Source: Acidobacteriota bacterium (lineage in GTDB: Bacteria > Acidobacteriota > Terriglobia > Terriglobales > Acidobacteriaceae). Taken from it: DNA of 6,108 nt. Of the stretch, positions 1-6,108 are shown in pieces. Made by a program: the position numbers and the translations under genes. The stretch covers positions 1 to 6,108 of the forward strand of contig JAJZDO010000423.1 of NCBI GenBank assembly GCA_021805955.1, given 5' to 3'. How positions within the stretch are numbered: the stretch's first letter is position 1; each line of letters opens with the position of its first letter. The notes under the pieces are model-generated. The model made no database searches. It had not been told where the DNA came from and saw only the letters and a list, made by a program, of their open reading frames with translations.

Positions 1-272
1 CCGCATGAAGATTGCTGCGGGGGGGGCTTGCCGGAGGGTTGTTTCTTGGACTTGCGCTTGCATTCCTAGTCGATAGCCGCGATCGCTCCTTTCATACCGA
101 GAGCGAAGTCAGGACATATCTTTCGATACCTATGGTCGTCGGAGTTCCTCCGCTTGATACTCCGAAAGATATGCGGGCACGCCGCAATACACGACGAATT
201 GAATGGGTGATGGCGGTCGTACTCACCCTTCTGGTTACAGCGGCGGAGATACTGGTTCTGCGTCGACATTGA
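1..272 (+). CDS. C-terminal end of a Wzz/GumC-type polysaccharide chain-length determinant; partial, apparently frameshifted
   Basis: Only the last ~90 residues are in the window; the gene starts further left. Members of this family sit in the inner membrane and set the length, or help export, of a surface polysaccharide, usually with a CpsD-type kinase such as the one that follows. Visible here are a glycine-rich hydrophobic segment (GGLAGGLFLGLALAFLVD, the family's last conserved transmembrane helix), a cytoplasmic stretch with SFHTESEVRTYLSIPMV followed by VGVPPL, as in the post-helix region of GumC-like proteins, and a second hydrophobic segment (WVMAVVLTLLVTAAEILVL) before the TGA at 270-272. 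The frame that ends at 272 has a stop at 6-8. Sequence left of the G run fits the family only in the frame starting at base 2 (RMKIAAGG), which would itself stop at 74-76. Removing one G from the run at 19-26 joins the two into one smooth helix. Thus the gene is a pseudogene, is phase-variable, or carries a sequencing error. Family assignment is fairly firm; the state of the gene is not. Confidence 0.72.
19..26 (+). repeat. Homopolymeric G8 tract at the apparent frameshift in the Wzz-like gene
   Basis: Eight consecutive G lie exactly where the reading frame must change for the chain-length protein to read through. With seven G the upstream frame (codons from base 2) continues into the downstream frame ending at 272. 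With eight it stops at 74-76 inside the transmembrane helix. Poly-G runs of this length are known slippage sites in replication and transcription and are also common spots for sequencing errors. The tract is certain; its meaning is inferred. Confidence 0.8.
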
Positions 273-296
273 CGCCGTCAACGGTCTGCTTACATT
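269..296 (+). promoter_or_regulatory. Candidate sigma70-type promoter with a dyad over its -35, ahead of the CpsD-like gene
   Basis: TTGACG (269-274) and TACATT (291-296) are 16 bases apart and match the consensus -35 and -10 boxes at five and four of six positions. The -35 overlaps the stop codon of the preceding gene. It is also one arm of a perfect dyad, TTGACG-C-CGTCAA (269-281), which could be a protein-binding site. A second, overlapping option is CTTACA (289-294) with GATATT (312-317), 17 bases apart. Either would give the kinase gene its own transcript, independent of the frameshifted gene upstream. This is consensus matching only. Confidence 0.3.
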
Positions 297-325
297 CGAT
301 GCGTTAATTGTGATATTGAGTAGCA

Positions 326-333
326 GAAAGGAA
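326..333 (+). promoter_or_regulatory. Ribosome binding site supporting the TTG start of the CpsD-like gene
   Basis: GAAAGGAA, with AAAGGA at 327-332, lies eight bases before the TTG at 341. This is good spacing and a good match to a Shine-Dalgarno sequence. It supports the unusual TTG start, since no in-frame ATG lies nearby at suitable spacing. Confidence 0.6.
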
Positions 334-340
334 TCGCTTC

Positions 341-1150
341 TTGGACAGCATCTTGGAATATCTTCAACGTGGTGCTAAATCATCTCCGAGCAATCCGAGC
401 CCGATGCAGAACCAACTCGGGCAAGGCGGCTATCAATCGCCCAATGCCATTGTGGAAGTTGCGGTAGAAACTCAGCCCGAATCCAGGATAGTTCTGCACT
501 CTGAACCGGACAGTCTTGCCGCAGATCGCTATCGTCTCGTGCGCGTCTACCTGACGTCTCTCTGGAGCCGCAAGAAAATCCGGCGCGTGATGGTGGCAAG
601 TGCTATGCCTGGGGAAGGGAAGAGCACATCCGCGATCAATCTGGCATTTGCTTTGGCAGAGCGAAGCGAGACCCGAGTTGTGCTCGTCGAGGCGGATCTT
701 CGCCAGCCAGTGGTTGGTGAACGACTCGGCCTTCCATCCGGTCCAGGCCTTCTTCACTGCCTCCGCGATGGCCTGGAGCCGATGAAAGCAGTGCGACGGT
801 TGCAGCATGGAGGCCTTTACGTGCTGTCCGCAGGAGAGACAACTTCCAATCCGATCGACCTACTGAACTCAGAGCGCTTTGCGAGCGTTCTAAATGAACT
901 GGCTGCAGTTTTTGATTGGTTGATTATAGATGTTCCTGCGATTGTTTCGGTGCCGGATGGGCTTGCGATTCGCCTGCACTGCGATGCCTGTCTCTGGGTA
1001 ACTCGCGCCAACCGTACACCAAAAGAATTGGTTCGGAGTACGATACAGCAATTTGGAGAAGATATAGTGATTGGATTGCTTTTGAACGATGTGAAACAAC
1101 AGGAAGATCGGTACGCTTATTATTATGCTTCCTCTAAATCGGATTCATAA
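341..1150 (+). CDS. CpsD/CapB-family polysaccharide biosynthesis tyrosine autokinase (BY-kinase, cytoplasmic P-loop ATPase)
   Basis: The 269-residue protein is the soluble kinase partner of Wzz/GumC-type co-polymerases. In this family ATP-driven autophosphorylation of C-terminal tyrosines controls assembly and export of capsule or exopolysaccharide at the inner membrane. A polar N-terminal segment of ~50 residues is followed by the P-loop domain. Walker A is SAMPGEGKST (residues 87-96, catalytic K94). Walker A' is VVLVEADLRQP (113-123), with Glu117 where Asp is usual. Walker B is WLIIDVPAIVSVPDG (193-207, D197). The tail holds a tyrosine cluster (Y258, Y260, Y261, Y262), the usual autophosphorylation site, shorter than in many relatives. 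There are no membrane segments, so this is the stand-alone Gram-positive-like arrangement, not a Wzc-type fusion. The TTG start is chosen for its ribosome binding site at 327-332. The gene lies 68 bp after the Wzz-like gene on the same strand, consistent with a polysaccharide operon. A MinD/ParA-like ATPase is the alternative, made less likely by the PGEGKST loop, the tyrosine tail and the neighbour. Confidence 0.9.
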   Translation: MDSILEYLQRGAKSSPSNPSPMQNQLGQGGYQSPNAIVEVAVETQPESRIVLHSEPDSLAADRYRLVRVYLTSLWSRKKIRRVMVASAMPGEGKSTSAINLAFALAERSETRVVLVEADLRQPVVGERLGLPSGPGLLHCLRDGLEPMKAVRRLQHGGLYVLSAGETTSNPIDLLNSERFASVLNELAAVFDWLIIDVPAIVSVPDGLAIRLHCDACLWVTRANRTPKELVRSTIQQFGEDIVIGLLLNDVKQQEDRYAYYYASSKSDS

Positions 1151-1267
1151 CTGTATTTCCGCCAGGGAAACAGGAGAAATTGCGATTTGAGCAGAAAAGC
1201 AATCGTCACAGACTTTCAGACAATGCTGTTGAGCTGTAGGCGTAGCCGGATGGATTGGCCTGCTTGT

Positions 1268-1287
1268 ATTCCGGTCAAACCCGGAAT
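1268..1287. repeat. Perfect 7-bp inverted repeat ATTCCGG / CCGGAAT with a 6-base loop
   Basis: ATTCCGG (1268-1274) and CCGGAAT (1281-1287) are exact reverse complements flanking TCAAAC. The right arm is 23 bases before the CGGAAT of the first array unit (1305-1310), so it is in phase with the repeat array and probably belongs to its degraded left end. The left arm would then be an opposed copy of the same half-motif. Confidence 0.6.
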
Positions 1288-1290
1288 TCC

Positions 1291-1382
1291 TACCCACATC
1301 ACAACGGAATCGCTGCCCACATCAGAGCGTTTTCAGTGCCCACATCCACTGGAACCACCTGCCCATATGGACCAGAATTGCA
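1291..1382 (+). repeat. Degenerate tandem array of a 23-bp unit (core TGCCCACAT ... GGAAT), probable insertion-sequence end remnant
   Basis: Four cores occur at exactly 23-base spacing: TACCCACAT (1291), TGCCCACAT (1314), TGCCCACAT (1337) and TGCCCATAT (1360). Each is followed at about 13-14 bases by a half-motif related to CGGAAT: CGGAAT (1305), CGTTTT (1328), TGGAAC (1350) and CAGAAT (1373). Degraded half-motifs extend the pattern on both sides (CCGGAAT at 1281; CCGAAT at 1391). Several direct copies of a ~20-bp transposase-binding site are typical of the ends of IS21-like elements, and from general knowledge this array looks like such an end. No transposase gene or opposing end is present, so a relic or solo end is inferred. 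Binding sites for a host regulator are the alternative. Confidence 0.7.
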
Positions 1383-1572
1383 GCATGTATCCGAATTGGC
1401 GATCTGAGAAGGTGAGCGGCAATGATTGATTGCACAAAAAGCTTCATGCAGTGAAAAGATGCTGACAGTTTTAAAATCTGTTATTTATGGCGGATGGGCG
1501 CTTGACATGGGAAGACGGAGATGAGAGATTAAATCAATAGCGTCATTTCTTACTTTCTCGTTCCAATCTGAT

Positions 1573-1613
1573 GGCGCAAAAAGCACCACGCTACAGGTTT
1601 TTCGATTTGCGCC
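1573..1613. repeat. Inverted repeat GGCGCAAA / TTTGCGCC upstream of the response regulator
   Basis: GGCGCAAA (1573-1580) and TTTGCGCC (1606-1613) are perfect reverse complements separated by 25 bases. Adding AT outside each arm, with one bulged G, lengthens the stem to ten pairs. Inside the loop, the A run at 1578-1582 could instead pair with the T run at 1598-1602. It could be an operator or a leader hairpin for the gene starting at 1768, but an 8-bp pair could also arise by chance in a region this long. Confidence 0.35.
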
Positions 1614-1767
1614 GATAGCTGATAGAGGAACGGTTACGAGCTTGTCCCTGAGGTCTTCCCTGGTGCAGCTGCGGACGGGCCGCAGGACAATCCGAGTCGA
1701 TGCTGTCCGCTGAGTGGCCTCATTTGGGGTTCCAGAATAGGTAGTTCGTATCTGTACTGGTGAAACC

Positions 1768-2490
1768 ATGATCATGCCAACTGTCTTTGAAGGAATCACA
1801 GGATCCAGGACGGCCTCGGTTGCGATGAAGACAGCTCGAGTCGTGATCGCGGATGGCCAGACGATGTTTCGCGAAGGGATGAAGGCGCTTCTGACGGCGG
1901 AGCAGAAGTTCTCAGTCGTGGGTGAGGCAGCCGATGGAAAGGCTGCGCTGGAGCTAGTGAGTCAGGTCAAGCCCGATATCCTTCTCATGGATTTGGAGCT
2001 TGCAGGCCTCGATGCCATGGGGGTTCTTGCGGAACTTGCTCTGGTCGAGTCCAGTACCCGTACATTGATATTGACCAACGCTATTTCACGAGCGGATTAT
2101 CTGCGTGCGTTGCAACTGGGTGCGCGTGGGATTGTGCTGAAGTCGTCCCCTGCCAAAGTACTGGTCGAAAGCCTCCTTTGTATAAAGGCAGGGGAATATT
2201 GGATCGGCAATGATGGCGTGGCCAACCTTGTGCATGCCGTGAAGGAACTGACACAAAACGCGGATAAGCCGAATCACGGATCAAAGTTCGGTGTGACCGC
2301 TCGTGAGTTGGAAATTATTGGCGCGATCGCGGCAGGATACTCGAATTCGGAGATCGCAAACAAGTTATCCCTGAGCCAGCAGACCGTCAAACATCATCTG
2401 AGCAATATCTTCGACAAACTGGGTGTATTCAATCGTCTGGAACTTGCTCTCTTCGCAATTAACCATCACATGGTGGAAATCGACCACTGA
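1768..2490 (+). CDS. NarL/FixJ-type response regulator (receiver domain + LuxR-type HTH)
   Basis: This is a DNA-binding two-component regulator. From the first ATG (1768) it has 240 residues. The second in-frame candidate, ATG at 1825 (Met20), would give 221, closer to the family norm, because the first receiver strand begins only at ARVVIAD (23-29). Neither start has a strong ribosome binding site, so the N-terminal 19 residues are uncertain. The receiver spans about 22-140: phosphoacceptor Asp75 in ILLMDLELAG, Thr103 in LILTNA and Lys125 in GIVLKSS are in place. The usual second acidic residue after Asp29 is Gly30 (IADGQ rather than IADDH), and the Met-Pro after the phosphorylated Asp is missing. 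The LuxR-type helix-turn-helix is at about 174-236 (VTARELEIIGAIAAGYSNSEIANKL, written here in two parts as VTARELEIIGAIAAG and YSNSEIANKL, then TVKHHLSNIFDKLGV). No histidine kinase is nearby, so it is an orphan here. Control of the upstream polysaccharide genes is a guess from location. Confidence 0.92.
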   Translation: MIMPTVFEGITGSRTASVAMKTARVVIADGQTMFREGMKALLTAEQKFSVVGEAADGKAALELVSQVKPDILLMDLELAGLDAMGVLAELALVESSTRTLILTNAISRADYLRALQLGARGIVLKSSPAKVLVESLLCIKAGEYWIGNDGVANLVHAVKELTQNADKPNHGSKFGVTARELEIIGAIAAGYSNSEIANKLSLSQQTVKHHLSNIFDKLGVFNRLELALFAINHHMVEIDH

Positions 2491-2494
2491 TCTT

Positions 2495-2510
2495 GCGCAT
2501 TGTGCGTTTT
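2495..2510 (+). terminator. Weak terminator-like hairpin after the response regulator
   Basis: Five bases past the stop codon, CGCA (2496-2499) and TGCG (2503-2506) can pair around TTG, with an extra G-U pair at the base (2495/2507), followed by TTTT (2507-2510). The stem is short and the T run minimal, so efficiency is doubtful. It is the only terminator-like structure seen in the 117-bp gap between the convergent genes (2491-2607), which otherwise shows nothing recognisable. Confidence 0.25.
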
Positions 2511-2607
2511 CATGCGCCACCACCTGGCTTCCTCGAACTCGCTCGCGTCATGGCCGCCGTACTTCGCCTTCCAGACATCCATCGTGTGGGTGCTTGCTCT
2601 GTCTGCT

Positions 2608-4146
2608 TCACCGCGAAGGAAAGCTCAACTGGACCTCTTGCGGATAGGCGGTTTTGGCGGGGAGGATTTCGTCCACATCGACCCATTGCGTGGGGTAGTT
2701 GCCGGTGTAGCAGGCGGTGCAGAAGCCGGTTTTTCCGGTTTCATCACAGCAGTGGAGCATTCCATCGAGCGAGAGATAGGCGAGCGAGTCGGCCTCGATA
2801 AACTGGCGGATTTCTTCGATGGATTTGTTGGCGGCGATGAGGTCGCGCTTGCTCGGTGTATCCACTCCGTAAAAACAAGGTGAGATGGTAGGCGGGCAGC
2901 TGATGCGGAGATGAACTTCCGTTGCGCCCGCGCCGCGCACCATGCGCACGATCTTTCGGCTGGTTGTCCCGCGAATGATGGAGTCGTCGATGAGGATAAT
3001 CCGCTTGCCCTCCAGCAGGTTACGCACAGGATTGAGCTTCAGTTTGACGCCGAAGTCGCGCACGCGTTGTTCCGGCTCAATGAAGGTTCGCCCGACATAG
3101 TGGTTGCGGATCAGCCCGAGCCGAAAGGGAATGTCCGCCTCCGCCGCGTAGCCAATAGCGGCGGTGACACCAGAGTCCGGCACAGGAACAATTAGATCGG
3201 CGTCAACGTGCGATTCGCGGGCAAGTTGCCGCCCCATCTCTTCGCGGCTGGCCTGCACCCAGCGCCCATAAATCCGGCTGTCCGGTCGGGCAAAATAGAC
3301 ATGCTCGAAGATGCAGCTTGACTGCTGCACTCCGTGCGCATAAAAGCGGCTGGTAACACCGTCTTCGGTGACCATCACCAGTTCTCCTGGCTCCACATCG
3401 CGCTCATACTCGGCGCGCAGCAGGTCGAAGGCGCAGGTTTCAGAAGCAAAGACGATCGTATCCGGCCCGTCACTGTTGCGGATGCGTCCCATCGAAAGCG
3501 GGCGGAATCCGCGTGGGTCGCGCGCAGCAAAGATGCGGTCGCGCGTCATCATCACAATTGAAAACGCGCCTTCCACCTGTTGCAGCGAATCGGCAATCGC
3601 GTCTACAAGCGTCGCGGCGTGTGAGTGGGCGATGAGCTGCACGATGATCTCGGAGTCCGAAGTCGTTTGAAAATACGTGCCCGCTTGCTCCAGCCTTGTG
3701 CGCAAATTGCCGAGGTTGACGAGGTTGCCGTTGTGGGCGATGGCGATGAGGCCCTTGGTGGACTCAACACGAATCGGCTGCGCGTTTAGCAGGGCAGAGT
3801 CGCCAGTCGTCGAGTAGCGCGTGTGTCCGATGCTGAGGCTGCCAGGCAGCTTGGCCAGTACGTCTTCGGTGAAAATCTCTGAGACCAGCCCCATGCCCTT
3901 GATGTTGCTCAGGGTCTGACCGTTTGCCGTCGCAATTCCCGCCGACTCCTGGCCGCGATGCTGCAATGCATAGAGTCCGAGATAGACCTGTCGACCTGCC
4001 TCCGGATGTCCGTGCACGGCCATCACTCCGCACTCTTCGCGGAGGCTATCCGCATCACGCTCCAGCTTCGCATGCACCTCCATCGAGCCATCCACAACAC
4101 TGTCTGCCATTCCCGGAACTGCCTCGTAGAGCCGCACCGTGCTCAT
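2608..4146 (-). CDS. purF: Amidophosphoribosyltransferase (glutamine PRPP amidotransferase), Fe-S cluster type
   Basis: PurF catalyses the first committed step of purine synthesis in the cytosol: PRPP plus glutamine gives 5-phosphoribosylamine. The 512-residue protein is full length. The N-terminal glutaminase domain begins at the nucleophile Cys39 ([10 protein letters not shown]), exposed in relatives by removal of a propeptide; HRGQESAG (63-70), GHTRYSTTG (107-115) and AHNGNLVN (137-144) are glutaminase signatures. The phosphoribosyltransferase domain has a flexible loop ([13 protein letters not shown], 348-360) and the PRPP-binding loop [13 protein letters not shown] (383-395). Cys238, Cys424, Cys476 and Cys479 match the four ligands of the 4Fe-4S cluster in the Bacillus-type enzyme, which makes the protein oxygen-sensitive in that group. 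The ATG start has GAGGTG five bases upstream and overlaps the purL stop as ATGA. It implies a 38-residue leader before Cys39, longer than the 11 residues of Bacillus subtilis. The gene is co-oriented with and translationally coupled to purL. Confidence 0.97.
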   Translation of the reverse strand: MSTVRLYEAVPGMADSVVDGSMEVHAKLERDADSLREECGVMAVHGHPEAGRQVYLGLYALQHRGQESAGIATANGQTLSNIKGMGLVSEIFTEDVLAKLPGSLSIGHTRYSTTGDSALLNAQPIRVESTKGLIAIAHNGNLVNLGNLRTRLEQAGTYFQTTSDSEIIVQLIAHSHAATLVDAIADSLQQVEGAFSIVMMTRDRIFAARDPRGFRPLSMGRIRNSDGPDTIVFASETCAFDLLRAEYERDVEPGELVMVTEDGVTSRFYAHGVQQSSCIFEHVYFARPDSRIYGRWVQASREEMGRQLARESHVDADLIVPVPDSGVTAAIGYAAEADIPFRLGLIRNHYVGRTFIEPEQRVRDFGVKLKLNPVRNLLEGKRIILIDDSIIRGTTSRKIVRMVRGAGATEVHLRISCPPTISPCFYGVDTPSKRDLIAANKSIEEIRQFIEADSLAYLSLDGMLHCCDETGKTGFCTACYTGNYPTQWVDVDEILPAKTAYPQEVQLSFPSR

Positions 4147-6108
4147 GCCATCACCTCTTCATGCAGTGCCGTTTCCAGTGCTTCGCTCCAGCCAGCGCGC
4201 AATGGATCGAGCGCCGACGCGATTACTGTCTGTCCGTAGATGGAAATCTCCAACCGATCGCCGCCTGTCGTGCCCACGCGCGCCGCTTGAAATCCGTACT
4301 CCTCTGCAAGCTTTTCAATCTCGCCAACATGCTTGCCAGCCGCGCTCAGAATCATCGTCGAAGCAGGCTCGGCAAAGAGGCCAAACAGCGGCGCGGCAGC
4401 CAGCGCCGGCTCCTGAGCCACCACTGCGCCCACATTATGCGCCAGCGAGGCTTGTGCCAGCGCAACGGCAAGTCCACCATCGGACACATCGCGCGCCGCG
4501 CTCACTAGCCTGCGTTCAGCCAGCTGCTGCAGCAGCTTGTGCAGCCGCGCCTCAGCATCCAGATTCAGCTCCGGCGGTGCACCCCACACACTGCCCAGCA
4601 CCACTCGCGCGTACTCCGATGATCCAAACCTACGCAGCGCTTCCCGCTGAGCCTCCGGATAAGCCAGGTCGCCCTCCGGTGCCAGTTCCGCGCTATCCAC
4701 TGGCACCAGCGAATAGACGATGTACGGGTTGATGCCAACCGGATCAAAGGGAACGGCCAGCGTCGGCTCCGGATTGCCCGGTTCCGCTGTCGGCCACAGA
4801 AGGAGCACGGCCTCGCCAGCCCGCCTGAATCCTGACGGCACCGCGCGTGAAACATCCTCGAGGATGCCCACCACACCAAGCACCGGCGTGGGATAAATCC
4901 CCATCCCCTTCGTCTCGTTGTAAAGCGAAACATTGCCGCCCGTAATCGGTGTGCCAAGCGCCAGGCACGCCTCGGTTAGCCCATCGATCGTCGCCGAAAA
5001 CTGCGCCATGATCTCTGGCTTCTCCGGATTGCCAAAGTTCAGACAATTGGTCGCAGCCACCGGTTCGGCTCCTGTCGCCGCCACCTTGCGCGCTGCTTCA
5101 GCCACCGCGTGCATCGCACCCAGCTTCGGGTCCAGCCAGCACCAGCGTCCGTTGCCGTCCACTGCCATCGCCAGTCCACGTTCACCTCCGGCTTCGCCAT
5201 CCTCAGACGCTCCCGTATCCGCTCGCGTACCTTTGATGCGCATCACGCCTGCTTCGCCCATCCCAGGCCCAAGCACCGTATTGGTCTGCACCATCGTGTC
5301 GTACTGCTCATGCACCCAGCGCTTCGAGCACATATTTTCGCTCGCCAGCAGCTTCTTCAGGTCTGCCGTATAGTCGCGTTGCATCGTCAGTCGTTCCATC
5401 GCTTCGGCAGGAATTTCCTCAGGAACCGGCGCACGCCACTCGCCCACAGGGCGCCGATAGACAGGCGCATCATCGGTCAACGACTGGTTCGGGATATCCG
5501 CCATCATCCTTCCGTGATGTTTCACCCGCATTCTCGGCTCCGCGATCACGCGCCCGATCGTCACTGCATCCAGACCCCACTTTGCAAAGACGCGCAGCAC
5601 CTCTTCTTCGCGTCCGCGCTCGGCCACCAGCAGCATCCGCTCCTGGCTCTCAGAGAGCATAATCTCGTAGCTCGTCATCCCTGTCTCGCGCTGCGGAACC
5701 TCGTCCAGTTCAATCTCCACGCCCACGCCGCCCCGCGCACCCATCTCGCACGTCGAGCACGTCAGTCCAGCCGCGCCCATGTCCTGTATGCCGACAATCG
5801 CGCCCGTTCGCATCGCCTCCAGGCACGCCTCCATCAGTAGTTTCTCCAGGAACGGATCGCCAACCTGCACATTGGGACGCTTTTCCTCGGTCCCCTCGTG
5901 AAACTCTTCTGACGCCATCGTCGCCCCGTGAATCCCGTCCCGGCCCGTCTTCGCGCCAACGTAGATCACCGGGTTGCCCACTCCGGCCGCCTTGCCATAG
6001 AAAATCTCGTCCCTGCGCATCAGCCCCAAAGCAAAAGCGTTAACCAGCGGATTGCCGCTGTAACACGACTCAAACTTCGTCTCTCCGCCCAGGTTCGGCA
6101 CGCCAAAG
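4143..6108 (-). CDS. purL: Phosphoribosylformylglycinamidine synthase, PurL subunit (small, Bacillus type); N-terminus beyond the window
   Basis: PurL converts FGAR to FGAM using ATP and ammonia; in the small-subunit type it works with PurQ (glutaminase) and PurS. About 655 C-terminal residues are present. The frame runs open through the right edge (last codons read F-G-V-P-N-L-G-G-E), so the GTG at 6101 is internal and roughly 200 residues are missing compared with relatives. Numbering from that Val, seen are [20 protein letters not shown] (47-66), [20 protein letters not shown] (104-123), [15 protein letters not shown] (354-368), [10 protein letters not shown] (388-397) and, in the second AIRS-like half, [18 protein letters not shown] (534-551). 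There is no glutaminase domain at the C-terminus, which excludes the large E. coli-type enzyme. Two stretches look longer than in Bacillus PurL: an acidic linker at about 294-308 and about 45 extra residues between 437 and 492. The gene ends in an ATGA overlap with purF. Confidence 0.97.
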   Translation of the reverse strand, partial: FGVPNLGGETKFESCYSGNPLVNAFALGLMRRDEIFYGKAAGVGNPVIYVGAKTGRDGIHGATMASEEFHEGTEEKRPNVQVGDPFLEKLLMEACLEAMRTGAIVGIQDMGAAGLTCSTCEMGARGGVGVEIELDEVPQRETGMTSYEIMLSESQERMLLVAERGREEEVLRVFAKWGLDAVTIGRVIAEPRMRVKHHGRMMADIPNQSLTDDAPVYRRPVGEWRAPVPEEIPAEAMERLTMQRDYTADLKKLLASENMCSKRWVHEQYDTMVQTNTVLGPGMGEAGVMRIKGTRADTGASEDGEAGGERGLAMAVDGNGRWCWLDPKLGAMHAVAEAARKVAATGAEPVAATNCLNFGNPEKPEIMAQFSATIDGLTEACLALGTPITGGNVSLYNETKGMGIYPTPVLGVVGILEDVSRAVPSGFRRAGEAVLLLWPTAEPGNPEPTLAVPFDPVGINPYIVYSLVPVDSAELAPEGDLAYPEAQREALRRFGSSEYARVVLGSVWGAPPELNLDAEARLHKLLQQLAERRLVSAARDVSDGGLAVALAQASLAHNVGAVVAQEPALAAAPLFGLFAEPASTMILSAAGKHVGEIEKLAEEYGFQAARVGTTGGDRLEISIYGQTVIASALDPLRAGWSEALETALHEEVMA
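4151..4157 (-). promoter_or_regulatory. Ribosome binding site of purF, inside the end of purL
   Basis: On the minus strand GAGGTGA lies four bases before the purF ATG (4146-4144), within the last codons of purL. The purL TGA (4145-4143) and purF ATG share bases in an ATGA overlap. This strong site fixes the purF start and supports translation coupled to that of purL. Confidence 0.75.

Larger units (their letters stand above)
1151..1767. other. 617-bp intergenic region with decayed repeats and no convincing gene
   Basis: No recognisable protein is encoded here on either strand. The region holds the 23-bp repeat array (1291-1382), a CCGGAAT hairpin (1268-1287), a longer inverted repeat (1573-1613) and a near-palindrome, ACAG-TTTTAAAA-T-CTGT (1465-1481). 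A TTGACA at 1502-1507 has only a poor -10 (GAGATT, 1525-1530), so a promoter for the downstream regulator cannot be placed with confidence. An 80-codon frame (TTG at 1187 to TGA at 1429) has a fair ribosome binding site (AGGAGA, about 1171-1176) but mostly reads through the repeats, and a 104-codon minus-strand frame (1485-1799) has no good start. No clear terminator follows the kinase gene. The length, repeats and lower GC suggest an old insertion scar between the polysaccharide genes and the regulator. Confidence 0.6.

Noticed and set aside
1291..1382. The repeat array as a CRISPR
   Set aside because: The unit is 23 bp with no separate unique spacers; repeats abut one another and are degenerate. 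No cas genes are present.
1187..1429. 80-codon frame on the + strand with TTG start and an AGGAGA upstream
   Set aside because: Most of it reads through the 23-bp repeat array, whose period shifts frame each unit (THITTES, PTSERF, CPHPLEP, AHMDQN). It has no recognisable domain. Its first ~20 codons could be the stub of an interrupted gene, but nothing proves it.
1502..1530. TTGACA at 1502 as the promoter of the response regulator
   Set aside because: The -10 at proper spacing (GAGATT) is poor and the start codon is about 240 bases away; left unlisted as a promoter feature.
1614..1625. Short direct repeat GATAG-CT-GATAG
   Set aside because: It is too short to separate from chance and has no other copies seen nearby.
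1485..1799. 104-codon frame on the - strand (ends DWNEKVRNDAIDLISHLRLP...)
   Set aside because: It overlaps the start of the response regulator, has only a GTG start with no ribosome binding site, and matches no family I recognise. Codon choice is not absurd, so a broken gene remnant cannot be fully excluded.
2493..2883. Plus-strand frames running from the convergent gap into purF
   Set aside because: They are mostly antisense to purF, with compositionally biased products and no ribosome binding site or family match.
5109..5840. 243-codon + strand frame opposite purL, and a similar 197-codon frame at 4139-4732
   Set aside because: These are low-complexity, His/Arg/Pro-rich products typical of the reverse strand of GC-rich coding DNA; purL is clearly the real gene.

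Overview
The window looks like chromosomal DNA from a free-living bacterium, most likely an Acidobacteriota (Terriglobia/Acidobacteriaceae-type) soil organism. This placement is inference from overall protein flavour (a GumC-like chain-length protein with a C-terminal hydrophobic segment, a CpsD-like kinase, and the purL-purF pair). No rRNA or other marker gene is present to confirm it.

Left part (1-1150, + strand): the 3' end of an exopolysaccharide locus. It opens inside the C-terminal end of a Wzz/GumC-type polysaccharide co-polymerase, whose reading frame appears broken at a run of eight G (19-26). A 68-bp gap with promoter-like motifs and a good ribosome binding site leads to a CpsD/CapB-type cytoplasmic tyrosine autokinase (341-1150) with a C-terminal tyrosine cluster. 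Wzz and CpsD proteins normally act as a pair controlling polymer length and export.

Middle (1151-1767): about 617 bp without a convincing gene. Its clearest content is a decayed tandem array of a 23-bp unit (core TGCCCACAT) at 1291-1382, with a CCGGAAT hairpin just upstream. The array resembles the multiple transposase-binding repeats at the ends of some insertion sequences, but no transposase is present. Two further inverted repeats lie upstream of the next gene.

1768-2490 (+): a NarL/FixJ-type response regulator with a LuxR-type helix-turn-helix, lacking one residue of the usual acidic pair in its receiver. No partner histidine kinase is in view. Its position beside the polysaccharide genes suggests, but does not prove, that it regulates them.

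Right part (2608-6108, - strand): two purine biosynthesis genes convergent with the regulator. purL (truncated by the window's right edge) is followed by purF with a four-base ATGA overlap. PurL makes FGAM in step 4 of the pathway and PurF makes phosphoribosylamine in step 1; the overlap implies one transcript and coupled translation. These genes are visibly more GC-rich than the left half. The 117-bp convergent gap (2491-2607) holds only a weak terminator-like hairpin.

No complete undescribed system is evident. The strongest unexplained signals are the G8 frameshift, the 23-bp repeat array and the altered receiver pocket.
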